Part shown: one piece after another, positions 29,086 through 37,320 of the stretch
Layout: every line of letters begins with the position of its first letter
Numbering within the stretch: the first letter of the stretch is position 1
IMG/VR virus record: IMGVR_UViG_3300005731_000120
Span: 1 to 37,320 of that record
Strand: one strand, 5' to 3'
DNA length: 37,320 bases
Source of the DNA: a virus
Translations under genes and position numbers: made by a program
The notes under the pieces: model-generated
Database searches by the model: none
Seen by the model: the letters and a program-made list of their open reading frames with translations, nothing else
What the model was told of the DNA's origin: nothing

Positions 29086-32000
29086 TGGCAGATGAAATCG
29101 TCCAAACACTTGGCTTTGATGCAAGTCAAGCCATTACATCCATCAACACATTAAATAGATCGTTAAATCAATTAAACTCCAGTATGAACAAACTGGCAAC
29201 TGGTTCAAAACGGTTTAACGGTACTCGACTTGATGCAAACTTAAATAAAGTCGCTCGATCCAAGGCACCAAATACATTAAGTGCTGCTGCACAAGCTGCA
29301 CAGAGATTAGGTACAGTAGGCGCAACAGCAGGTCAACAAGCTGCACAAGGTATTGACTCAATTGAGAAGAGTACCGGTGCAGCTATTATTAGTTGGCAGA
29401 CTTTATCGAGAATTATCTTAGCACAGACTGTTGTCCGTGGTATCAATGCGATTAAAAATGCGACACGTGAAGCAGTCACAGAAGTCTTAGATTTACAGAA
29501 ACGTATTGCTGAGATTCAAACTATTGCCGATGGTCAATTAGGGTCAAGTTCAGATGTTTTTTCGTCCCTTCAAGTTACATCAGAGACATTTGGTTTAGAT
29601 ATTTTAGATGTTGCTGAGGCGAAGTATCAAGAATTATCTAACCAAGTTAGAGGATCAGCAGATAGTCAAGAGTTCTTTAATAATGCTTCAAAGTTTGCTA
29701 TCACAACTAACAGTAGTTTGACAGACAGTGTGAACTTGTTGTCATCTGCATTAAATGCTTACGGTAAGGACGCAAGTGAAAGTGCTGAAATATCTGGTTT
29801 GCTATTCTCGACTATTAAAGAAGGTCGTGTACGAGCCAGCGAATTAGCTAGTTCCCTTGGTCGTGTCTTACCTTTGGCAAATGCGTTAGGTGTTAGTCTT
29901 GATGAAGTCTTTGGTTCATTGGTTAAAATCACCCAAGGTGGTACACGTGCCGATACTGGTCTGACTCAGATTCTTGGTGTTTTGAACAAGTTATCAAAAC
30001 CTACACCGGGGTTACAGAAAGCATTTGATGATTTAGGTGTATCAAACGCAGAAGAAGGTATTCGACGTTCTGGTGGTCTACTACAGTTCTTAGTTGACTT
30101 GAAGAAAGAAGCAGGCAATACCCAAGAACTTGTCACATTCTTTAATAATGTCCGTGCTATCCAAGGTTTGTTATCTCTGGTTGGTGACGACGCTGATAGA
30201 ACTGCTGATATTTTTGATCGATTAGGTGTTAGTCGTCAAGAATTAAGTAAAGTTTTCGACAACGCATCAGAAATTGCATTAGATAATGAGACCCAAAGAT
30301 TTAACGAATCATACCAAGAACTGAGAAACACATTTAGAGATTTGGCACAGGATATCATACCTTTACTTACAAGTGGGTTAGATTTTCTAAATCAATCTAT
30401 CAATACGATGTCTAATAATGTTGTATTTTTAGGTGCATTGTTGGGTACATCTATTGCAACATTGCTGATCTTCTCTGGTACTATGGCATCATTAGCTGCT
30501 GTATCTTTACCTGCTGTTGTGGCAGGTATCACCGCTGTAGGGATTGCTTTCGGACCTGCTACAATCGCTTTGATAGCGTTGACAGTAGGGTTTGGGACTC
30601 TGGTTACGGCGTTTCGAAAGAGTCAGGATGCAGCTAAAAACTTTTTATCTAATAAATTTGAAGAAGAGGTTCATAAACGGACAGTAGCACTACAGGAATT
30701 CAAGGAAGAATTACAATCTCAAGGTACAGAATTTACAAGAGGGGCAAATGCAATCCAAACATTCTTAAATGAATTCAAAGATGTTGAAGTGCAAGCCCGT
30801 CGTAATGCTGAATCCTTGAATGCGTTACAAACTGCTGAGATTTCTGGTTCCTTACAACAGTTACTTGCTGACCGAAAGAAGATTTCTAAAGAAATCCAAG
30901 ATGCAATTAACAAAGCCGACCAAGAGCTTGAAAGGTCTGCTGACCGACAAGCCGGTATCCGACAGAAGAAAGAAGATTTTATCTTCAATCGTCAAATTAA
31001 AAACCTAACTGATCTACAACGATCTTATAGGTTGTTTGAAGAGTCTCGGAAACAAGCTGGTAATGCTTTGGAAGCAATTGCTAATACCAATACTTTAGAA
31101 GACTTTGACCAAGCTGCTAATTTACTTGACAGACGTCTCCAGTTAGCTCAGGAAGGTCTTCGAGCCGCCGAAGCTACTGGTAATCGTGCAGCAATACTAC
31201 GTGCTGAACGGCAAGTGGTGACTGCTCTCAATGATCAAGTCAATTTAGAACAACGACGTTCTAGTTTGATTGAACAAAGACGCCAAGCAGCAGAAGCAGA
31301 AGCAGCAAAGGATCGTGCAGACGTTCAACTACTCCAGAAACGGATTAAAGAAGTTGAGAGTTTACTAAGTATCACAAGTAAAAGTGGTATCCTTAGTGAA
31401 GATCAATTAGATGAGAACCAAGCTAAAATCAAAGCAATCATCGATGACATTAGAAATGATGCTCTATCTGGTGATGTCCTTGATTTATCTAAGGTTTTAG
31501 GGATTTCAGAACTGGCAGACCGGTTTGAAAACCGTTTACAACAAACATCAGATTTTGTTGACCAGAAACGATCTGAGATTCCAGATAAGTTGAGACAAGT
31601 ATTTGCTGATACTAATGCTATTGTTAGTGATGACTTGTTCGAAGTTGCTATCGATCTAGGTTTAACCCAAGATAATGTCAACCAAGTCCAAGCATTCTCT
31701 AAAGCTATTGGTGATGCACAAATCGAATATAATAAACTACTTGCTGTTCAAGAAAAGGTTAACAATGTTGAAGCCCGTCTAGGGACTCAACGAAGTGCGT
31801 TTGGACGTATCTTTGAAGATGCGGCATCTGATGCACCAGCTTTAACCAAGTTTATTGACGATTTTGTTGGGAAAGTCCAAGCAGGACAACTAGATGTAGC
31901 ACAATTTAATAAAGAATTAAGTGTTATTACAAAATCATCTAACGCAGGTATCTTAGATATTGGTGCTGGTGATGATAATCTAATTCTACGTGAAGCATCA

Positions 32001-32636
32001 AGTCTATTCCTCAAGATATTAAAAACTCGACAAGAGTTGACTCAAGTTCGTGATGATAGTTCTGGTGACTTGGCTCGAACAACTGCATTAGAAAGATTCT
32101 TAACTGCTGCTAGAGGTAGTTCCTTTACAATTGGTCAAGCAGTACGTGCTACATCTAGTTTAGATGGTGCTACCAACTCAGCACAAAGTTCTGCCACAAG
32201 GTTAAGAGACTCTTGGAAAGAAGTTCAAAAATCAATTGATGCTGCTAGATTAGCAGCAGAACAGTTTAATTCAGTCCAAGGAACCTCGGCACCAAGTGCC
32301 GCATCTTCGCCTTCTACTCCCGGCAACATGTTCGGTGGGTTTAGGTACTTAGCTGCTGGCGGTGCTGCTAGAGGGACTGATAACATCCCTACTATGTTAT
32401 CCCCCGGCGAATTTGTAGTTAATGCAAAATCGAGTAGACAATTTGCTTCTCAACTAAACGCTATGAACGCAGGCGTGGCTCCGACCTTTAGAGAACAAGG
32501 TGGAACAACTGTTAATAATAACAGCGTAAATGTTGGGGATGTGATTGTGAATGGAACGAGTAATCCTGATGAGACTGCTCGTTTAACAGTAAGTAAAATC
32601 AAGAGAGAGTTCCGTCGTGGTACTTCCTCATTCTAA
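29085..32636 (+). CDS. Tail tape measure protein (TP901 family-like)
   Basis: 1183 residues, the longest gene. The region 160-330 (TFGLDILDVAEAKYQELSNQ; AFDDLGVSNAEEGIRRSGGL) matches the TP901 tape-measure core. Two or three membrane-compatible helices lie near 445-507 (VVFLGALLGTSIATLLIF; FGPATIALIALTVGFGTL). Long coiled coils (510-1050) follow. The C-terminus has the typical GGAARGTDNIPTMLSPGEFV motif. It sets tail length. By the usual rule of about 0.15 nm per residue the tail would be near 175 nm (estimate, not measured). Confidence 0.9.
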   Translation: MADEIVQTLGFDASQAITSINTLNRSLNQLNSSMNKLATGSKRFNGTRLDANLNKVARSKAPNTLSAAAQAAQRLGTVGATAGQQAAQGIDSIEKSTGAAIISWQTLSRIILAQTVVRGINAIKNATREAVTEVLDLQKRIAEIQTIADGQLGSSSDVFSSLQVTSETFGLDILDVAEAKYQELSNQVRGSADSQEFFNNASKFAITTNSSLTDSVNLLSSALNAYGKDASESAEISGLLFSTIKEGRVRASELASSLGRVLPLANALGVSLDEVFGSLVKITQGGTRADTGLTQILGVLNKLSKPTPGLQKAFDDLGVSNAEEGIRRSGGLLQFLVDLKKEAGNTQELVTFFNNVRAIQGLLSLVGDDADRTADIFDRLGVSRQELSKVFDNASEIALDNETQRFNESYQELRNTFRDLAQDIIPLLTSGLDFLNQSINTMSNNVVFLGALLGTSIATLLIFSGTMASLAAVSLPAVVAGITAVGIAFGPATIALIALTVGFGTLVTAFRKSQDAAKNFLSNKFEEEVHKRTVALQEFKEELQSQGTEFTRGANAIQTFLNEFKDVEVQARRNAESLNALQTAEISGSLQQLLADRKKISKEIQDAINKADQELERSADRQAGIRQKKEDFIFNRQIKNLTDLQRSYRLFEESRKQAGNALEAIANTNTLEDFDQAANLLDRRLQLAQEGLRAAEATGNRAAILRAERQVVTALNDQVNLEQRRSSLIEQRRQAAEAEAAKDRADVQLLQKRIKEVESLLSITSKSGILSEDQLDENQAKIKAIIDDIRNDALSGDVLDLSKVLGISELADRFENRLQQTSDFVDQKRSEIPDKLRQVFADTNAIVSDDLFEVAIDLGLTQDNVNQVQAFSKAIGDAQIEYNKLLAVQEKVNNVEARLGTQRSAFGRIFEDAASDAPALTKFIDDFVGKVQAGQLDVAQFNKELSVITKSSNAGILDIGAGDDNLILREASSLFLKILKTRQELTQVRDDSSGDLARTTALERFLTAARGSSFTIGQAVRATSSLDGATNSAQSSATRLRDSWKEVQKSIDAARLAAEQFNSVQGTSAPSAASSPSTPGNMFGGFRYLAAGGAARGTDNIPTMLSPGEFVVNAKSSRQFASQLNAMNAGVAPTFREQGGTTVNNNSVNVGDVIVNGTSNPDETARLTVSKIKREFRRGTSSF

Positions 32637-32658
32637 GTAACGATAGGAGAAATCCAAA

Positions 32659-33270
32659 ATGGATGAAATTAAATTTAATGACTCTGCTTCAATCCAAGTA
32701 GGTCGTTCAGGCAAACCACGTGGAACATCGGTTCAAGGTTTTAACCCCAAAGGACATTTTGGTGTTGAACACTGGCGTGATGGGAAACATTTGGCTACCT
32801 ATTCTTTCCCAAATGGGATCACTGATGAAGGTAAAAATAACATCTTTGATGTCTATTTTGATGCTGATACCCAGATCACCACTTGGTACATGCTTCTTAT
32901 TGATAATGCCAACTATACCGCATTAGCCGATGACGACACCTATGACGACATCGATCAAGCAGGTAATGGATGGGACGAGTTTAAGACGTATACTGATGCA
33001 GGTAATTCTGATTCTACAGTAACACGACCAGTATGGAACCCTGATGCTGCTTCCGGTGAAGCTATCTCAAATAGTTCTCAAACTATTTTTGACATCACAG
33101 GTACAGCAACAGTTAAGGGTCTTGCAATCGTTGGTGGGGGCGCTGCTTCCAATACCAAAGGTGATCATGCTGCGGATGGTACTCTGTGGTCTACAGCTTT
33201 GTTTGACCAAGGTGATACTGCCGTTATTAACGGTGACCAATTGAAAATTACTTACACAGTAAGTGCTTAA
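32659..33270 (+). CDS. Tail structural protein, 203 aa
   Basis: An extended N-terminus (VQGFNPKGHFGVEHWRDGKH), a conserved middle (TTWYMLLIDNANYTALADDD), and a beta-rich end (VKGLAIVGGGAASNTKGDHA; GDTAVINGDQLKITYTVSA). I recognise the pattern from siphophage tail-region proteins without a fixed role. A terminator follows, so it is probably made in many copies, perhaps tail decoration or an attached fibre subunit. Confidence 0.6.
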   Translation: MDEIKFNDSASIQVGRSGKPRGTSVQGFNPKGHFGVEHWRDGKHLATYSFPNGITDEGKNNIFDVYFDADTQITTWYMLLIDNANYTALADDDTYDDIDQAGNGWDEFKTYTDAGNSDSTVTRPVWNPDAASGEAISNSSQTIFDITGTATVKGLAIVGGGAASNTKGDHAADGTLWSTALFDQGDTAVINGDQLKITYTVSA

Positions 33271-33281
33271 TCATAATACCG

Positions 33282-33316
33282 ATAAGAGGGGGTCGTAAAG
33301 ACTCCCTCTTATTTTA
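33282..33316 (+). terminator. Intrinsic terminator before receptor-binding gene
   Basis: ATAAGAGGGGGTC (33282-33294) and GACTCCCTCTTAT (33300-33312) make a 13-bp stem with one G-U and a 5-base loop, then TTTATCC. Likely partial terminator limiting expression of the low-copy tail tip genes. Confidence 0.75.
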
Positions 33317-33334
33317 TCCATCTTGGGGAAACAA

Positions 33335-36247
33335 ATGGCAATCGAAAATATCACTTCCTTAATCGGTTCCCCTAACGCAGTCTTTGGATCACAATTTGTA
33401 ACCGGTGCTGGTGCTAGTGTACCAGCCACTATCAATGATCCAACAGATATTACCGGTTGTGTCCTATGGTTGGACCCTGATGATATCTCAGCTAGTGATG
33501 GTGACCCTGTTGGTGCATGGAGTGACCTATCGGGAGAAGGTAATGATGGTTCTGCATCTGGTGCAGATCGACCAGATTACCATGATGGTACAGATTTCTA
33601 CCATGAGCATCCTACATTAAAGTGGGATAATACTGGTGAACGGATTACTGTTGCTGCGGACGCTTCATTAGATAATGGTGAAGTCACATACATCATCATG
33701 GCTCGGTGTAGCGAAACAGACGTTGACCCTGATCCTTTGTGGTTGATGAATAAGGTCAACACTAATTCGGCTACTGTTGGTATTCGTGCGGATGACACGG
33801 GTGGTACTGAGGGACAATACGAAGTCTTCTTTAGGTTAGATGGTTCAGAAGGTACAGTTAGAACTTTATCTAGTACAGGACCAGTAAGAGAAGCATGGAC
33901 TGCCATTGTATTTAGGTATAATGGTTCAGTGGGTGAACTGTATTTAGACCATGCGTTGTCAGATTCATTAGCGGTTTCTGGTTCTATTGATACTGATAAC
34001 TCTGATGTTTTAGCGATTGGTAATCATAATAGTGTTGATGTAGGTTGGGCAGGGGATATTGGTGACGTTATCGTTTACGATAACGCAATTTCTGACGATG
34101 ACCTAACATCAGTTGTTGATTATCTTTTAGCTAAGTATCCTAATTCCGAATATACTAAAACTGGTACGGCAATTAGCGGTACAAACCTACGTCATGCTAG
34201 GGTCCGAACCGCAAGTGAAACCGGTTTATCTGATAACCAGATGTTGTTGGTTACAGAAGCCGGACAGATTAACCACTATACATCACCTACAAGTGACCCA
34301 CATAACTGGACTCTCGCTAATAGTTCTGTTATCACCACTGATGCTCAATATCGAACACTTGATTTTCTTGTTGTTAGTGGTACTTGGTATGTATATGTAG
34401 ACCATGCTGCTAGTAATGGTGAAATAGAATTATGGACAGGGGCGGCGGTAACAAGCCTTACCGAACATGCTTCTAGTCCGGTAATTACTGGTTCTGTCGG
34501 TAATTATACAAGAACACCGGGTGTGATTGAAGAGTCCGGTTCTTGGACCATGCTAATCGATGTCCGAACTGATAGTGTTACGGGTGGTGATGGGCATATT
34601 GATAGATATACATCATCTGATGGTATTTCATGGACTCAGGATGCTGTTAATAGTCCTGTGTTAGAATCTACGGGTTCAGGTTATGAAGCCACAGATGTAG
34701 GTCACCCATGTATCTATAAAAGAGGAACCAGTGATTATATTTTAGCATATGCTGGTTACAACGATAACCACCATAAGATATCTTGGTTCCCACATGAGAT
34801 TGGTTTAGCGACATCTACTAACTTAATTGATTTTACAAGAGTTAGTGCCGCACCATCGTTCACCCATCAAGAAGATGATACCACTGATTTAGATATTACA
34901 TCGGTATCGAACCCTTGTTTGTGGGATGATGGTACTAATTTAACTCTGTACTATTCTGGTTTCGATTCTAATATTGATATTGAAATCTACTATGCTACGG
35001 GCAATGCTAGTGCTGGAGCGTCTGATCTTACGGCTGGTAATGTTGTCACATTTGCGCATCAAGCTGATCGTGAAGCGGCTGCATCCCTTACAGCCAGTAA
35101 TACTCTTACATTTGCTCAGACTAATGATATCTCTGGTACTGTTGCTGTTACAGCAGAGAATACGATTGTCTTTACTGGTACAGCTATTGCTGCTGGACCT
35201 AAACCTGTTACAGCAAGTGATACACTGAGTTTAACGCAATCGGCGTCTAGTGGTATTATTGTACGGACTGCTTCCAATACATTCACTTTAGTGGATTCAG
35301 GTGCGTTTGTTGAAACATATAATTTAACAGCGTCCCATACTATTACGTTCGCACAGACGTCTTCAAGTGGTGCAATAGATTTATCTGCAAGTGACACGAT
35401 CACTTATAGTCAATCGAATATTCGTGTCCGAGTTGGTACAGGTTTTGATTTAACCGCCACCAGTCCGGTGGTATTTACAGAAACGAATAATCGTATACAT
35501 GTGAAACTTAGTGGTGACAGTCTTACTGCATCCCACAGTATTACATTCTACCCTAGAGCGTTAATTCCTATCGAATTAACAGGTTCAGGGACCATCACTA
35601 TTACAGATTTAGCTGATAGGTTTCCTAATCCAACTGTTACTCAGACTTTGGTTTTAACCCAAACAGTTGTATTGAATATGGTTCGATCCCGAACTGCATC
35701 TGATAGTTTGGTATTAAATCACGGATTTACTGGTAACCAATTTAGAGACGGGTTACCAATCTCTGATTCAACACGGTGTGGTATTAGGAACGTGTATTCA
35801 CCATTCTCTGCTAGTGATAACCCGGCTTTTGCAATGACAGCACCTACACTTACTAGACTAAATGATGTCATATTCTATTATCCTTCTGGTTTAATAGGTT
35901 CTGCAACTGATTCTATTACATTACGATCACCTAATTTTGGGGACCGTGATAGAAACCAGTACAACAGAATTCGACGAGAAAGTCGTGGTGGTTCACTCAG
36001 AGTGTACCGTGACACAGATTGGCCGTCAAGACGTAGTTTTGTTGTTGACTTTAGTGCTATCAAAGATAGTGAAGTGATTAACTTAATTGCTTTTCTTGAA
36101 ACCAGTTTGGGAAAAGAAATTGGATTTAGAGATTGGTTGAATAGGACTTGGTATGGTATCATCGTCAACCCCGACACTCCAGTTATTAGGCAAGGGACTG
36201 ACAGGAATGATATTGCAATTGAATTTGAAGTTAACCAATTAGTTTAA
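33335..36247 (+). CDS. Large multidomain tail protein, receptor-binding candidate
   Basis: 970 residues from ATG 33335 (GGGGAAA upstream). Domains in order: a concanavalin/LamG-like lectin fold at about 30-265 (GCVLWLDPDDISASDGDPVG; WTAIVFRYNGSVGELYLDHA); a five-bladed-propeller-like region resembling GH43/GH32 folds at about 275-560 (GSWTMLIDVRTDSV; SDYILAYAGYNDNHHKISWF); about eleven short LTASxTITFAQ-type beta repeats at 565-800; and a C-terminal tail-attachment domain (RDTDWPSRRSFVVDFSAIKD). Carbohydrate binding or hydrolysis fits host recognition. The propeller's catalytic residues cannot be confirmed by eye, so enzymatic activity is open. Confidence 0.75.
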   Translation: MAIENITSLIGSPNAVFGSQFVTGAGASVPATINDPTDITGCVLWLDPDDISASDGDPVGAWSDLSGEGNDGSASGADRPDYHDGTDFYHEHPTLKWDNTGERITVAADASLDNGEVTYIIMARCSETDVDPDPLWLMNKVNTNSATVGIRADDTGGTEGQYEVFFRLDGSEGTVRTLSSTGPVREAWTAIVFRYNGSVGELYLDHALSDSLAVSGSIDTDNSDVLAIGNHNSVDVGWAGDIGDVIVYDNAISDDDLTSVVDYLLAKYPNSEYTKTGTAISGTNLRHARVRTASETGLSDNQMLLVTEAGQINHYTSPTSDPHNWTLANSSVITTDAQYRTLDFLVVSGTWYVYVDHAASNGEIELWTGAAVTSLTEHASSPVITGSVGNYTRTPGVIEESGSWTMLIDVRTDSVTGGDGHIDRYTSSDGISWTQDAVNSPVLESTGSGYEATDVGHPCIYKRGTSDYILAYAGYNDNHHKISWFPHEIGLATSTNLIDFTRVSAAPSFTHQEDDTTDLDITSVSNPCLWDDGTNLTLYYSGFDSNIDIEIYYATGNASAGASDLTAGNVVTFAHQADREAAASLTASNTLTFAQTNDISGTVAVTAENTIVFTGTAIAAGPKPVTASDTLSLTQSASSGIIVRTASNTFTLVDSGAFVETYNLTASHTITFAQTSSSGAIDLSASDTITYSQSNIRVRVGTGFDLTATSPVVFTETNNRIHVKLSGDSLTASHSITFYPRALIPIELTGSGTITITDLADRFPNPTVTQTLVLTQTVVLNMVRSRTASDSLVLNHGFTGNQFRDGLPISDSTRCGIRNVYSPFSASDNPAFAMTAPTLTRLNDVIFYYPSGLIGSATDSITLRSPNFGDRDRNQYNRIRRESRGGSLRVYRDTDWPSRRSFVVDFSAIKDSEVINLIAFLETSLGKEIGFRDWLNRTWYGIIVNPDTPVIRQGTDRNDIAIEFEVNQLV

Positions 36248-36259
36248 TAAAGGGTAGTT

Positions 36260-36655
36260 ATGTCATTTAAGATTGAAGCACCATACCCTGCCCTTGCGAC
36301 CACAACGATCCTACCGAACCCTCAATTGCAGGATTCGGTAGGGTCAACAGGGTCAATTGAAATTAAAAGATCAATGAATGGTACGAAGTATTCTTACGTG
36401 AAGTCGAGAGACGCCCGCCGAAGACTACTTTGGACCTTCTTATTATCTTATGATAAAGTGTTAGAACTACAAGCATTCTACGATTCTTACAACAGTAATC
36501 AAATTAAGGTGACTGACCATTTTGATGTTGTTTACCGTGGGTACTTCACTTCTAACCCCTTTGATTTTGAGACACTTAGAAGGGCAGCATCTTTACCGGG
36601 TGCAAATACAATCCATCAGATTCAAGTAGAATTTGAAGGTTTTCAAATATCGTAA
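36260..36655 (+). CDS. Distal tail / minor tail protein, 131 aa
   Basis: The protein (IEIKRSMNGTKYSYVKSRDA; LLWTFLLSYDKVLELQAFYD; YRGYFTSNPFDFETLRRAAS; HQIQVEFEGFQI) resembles the last 90 residues of the upstream receptor-binding protein in strand pattern, hinting at domain duplication. The location between the large tail protein and the presumed hub fits a distal-tail (Dit-like) adaptor. Function is inferred from order and fold pattern. Confidence 0.65.
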   Translation: MSFKIEAPYPALATTTILPNPQLQDSVGSTGSIEIKRSMNGTKYSYVKSRDARRRLLWTFLLSYDKVLELQAFYDSYNSNQIKVTDHFDVVYRGYFTSNPFDFETLRRAASLPGANTIHQIQVEFEGFQIS

Positions 36656-36666
36656 AGGAGCATTAG

Positions 36667-37320
36667 ATGGCTAGAACAATTTCAGCCGCATCCCAACTAA
36701 AACTTGACCAGAATCTAGGTGCTGAACCAGCTTTAGTAGTTGAGATTCAATGGGTTGACGGTGGTTCTATCTACAGGTATTCCGATAAGGACATTAACGC
36801 TAATGAAGGACGTATCCTTCAAGTTAGTGGACTTGATAACACGGTTGTCGTCCAAGGGGTCAAGATTGGAACAACCGGTGATTCTCAACAAATTAGTGTC
36901 ACAATTGATGATACTGATGGCACTATAAAAAATATCCTCGACCAACATGATATTCACAAGCAACAGGCATGGGTTTATCAGTGGTTTGATGGTTTAGACA
37001 TTGATGAAAAATTCTTAATCTTTAAGGGACAAATTTCAAGTCCCATCCAATGGAATGAAGGTGACCGAACAGTTTCATTTGATATTCTTACTCGTATCGA
37101 AGATGCAGAAGTAGGGTTCTCAATGGAAGAAGGTGACTTTGAATATGTTCCAGAAGAATTAGTAGGAGAACCTTGGCCGCTCGTATTTGGCACCGTACTA
37201 AATTGCCCAGCGCTGCGGACAGGAAGTCCACGCAAAGGATTATTAAAGACTGGTTACGGTATTCAGGATTACATACTGCCATCGAAGAAGGAGCAAGTTG
37301 CACGTGTATGTTGTCCCTAC
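36667..37320 (+). CDS. Tail hub-like protein, partial (3' end beyond window)
   Basis: ATG 36667 follows AAAGGAG; the frame is open for 218 codons to the window end. Segments such as VVEIQWVDGGSIYRYSDKD, QQAWVYQWFDGLDIDEKFLI, FKGQISSPIQWNEGDRTVSF and EELVGEPWPLVFGTV recur in siphophage tail-tip proteins that follow Dit-like genes. A hub or central fibre-anchoring role is likely. Only the N-terminal part is visible, so domain content is uncertain. Confidence 0.7.
   Translation, partial: MARTISAASQLKLDQNLGAEPALVVEIQWVDGGSIYRYSDKDINANEGRILQVSGLDNTVVVQGVKIGTTGDSQQISVTIDDTDGTIKNILDQHDIHKQQAWVYQWFDGLDIDEKFLIFKGQISSPIQWNEGDRTVSFDILTRIEDAEVGFSMEEGDFEYVPEELVGEPWPLVFGTVLNCPALRTGSPRKGLLKTGYGIQDYILPSKKEQVARVCCPY

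Noticed and set aside
1-37320. Insertion sequence, integrase or attachment site
   Set aside because: No transposase or recombinase motif was recognised, and the inverted repeats present are not at the ends of any gene-bearing unit.

Overview
The window is part of a tailed double-stranded DNA phage genome (or a prophage of one). It carries a nearly complete siphovirus-type virion module: a lambda GpA-type large terminase, a portal, a scaffold, a P22-like coat protein, neck proteins, a major tail protein, a tail chaperone with a -1 frameshift site, a tape measure, and a tail tip with a large receptor-binding candidate. No tail sheath, integrase, polymerase, helicase, CRISPR array, tRNA or rRNA was recognised. 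The host cannot be read directly. A secreted PKD/Ig-like protein, a Tat-exported papain-like protease and a secreted thioredoxin side by side recall exported protein families common in Planctomycetota, so a planctomycete host is a weak inference.

Layout. (1) 1-844: three small rightward genes; the second and third share a duplicated 40-bp leader. (2) 845-2854: about 2 kb without a convincing gene, where rightward transcription from the left meets the end of the leftward operon. It holds an intrinsic terminator, GCACAAAAC iteron-like repeats flanking an AT-rich stretch (candidate replication origin), a long inverted array of degenerate 9-bp GATTGTATC-type repeats that flips orientation near 2200, and strong hairpins at 2679-2787. 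(3) 2855-12879: one leftward, probably early, operon of about 30 small genes, mostly overlapping by ATGA, GTGA, TAATG or similar junctions. Five are too short for ordinary ORF cut-offs. Recognisable products are an HNH endonuclease, a dCMP/cytidine-type deaminase, a 5'(3')-deoxyribonucleotidase-like HAD enzyme, a second HAD-like protein lacking its catalytic aspartates, a secreted trypsin-like protease, GIY-YIG-like proteins, small zinc-binding proteins and a VWA protein with an intact MIDAS. (4) 12880-13056: divergent promoter region with a clear leftward sigma70-type promoter and an inverted operator-like repeat. (5) 13057-17191: candidate small terminase, holin-like protein, and an exported-protein cassette. 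(6) 17217-37320: head, neck and tail genes in conventional order, with intrinsic terminators after the coat, major tail and one tail structural gene. The last gene runs off the window.

Working together: the leftward genes probably adjust nucleotide pools and host functions early. The rightward genes package and build the virion. The exported cassette (Sec-secreted beta protein, Tat papain, Sec thioredoxin, tail-anchored protein) next to a holin-like gene looks like an envelope-attack or lysis module with no recognisable muralytic enzyme. It is the best candidate here for an undescribed system.
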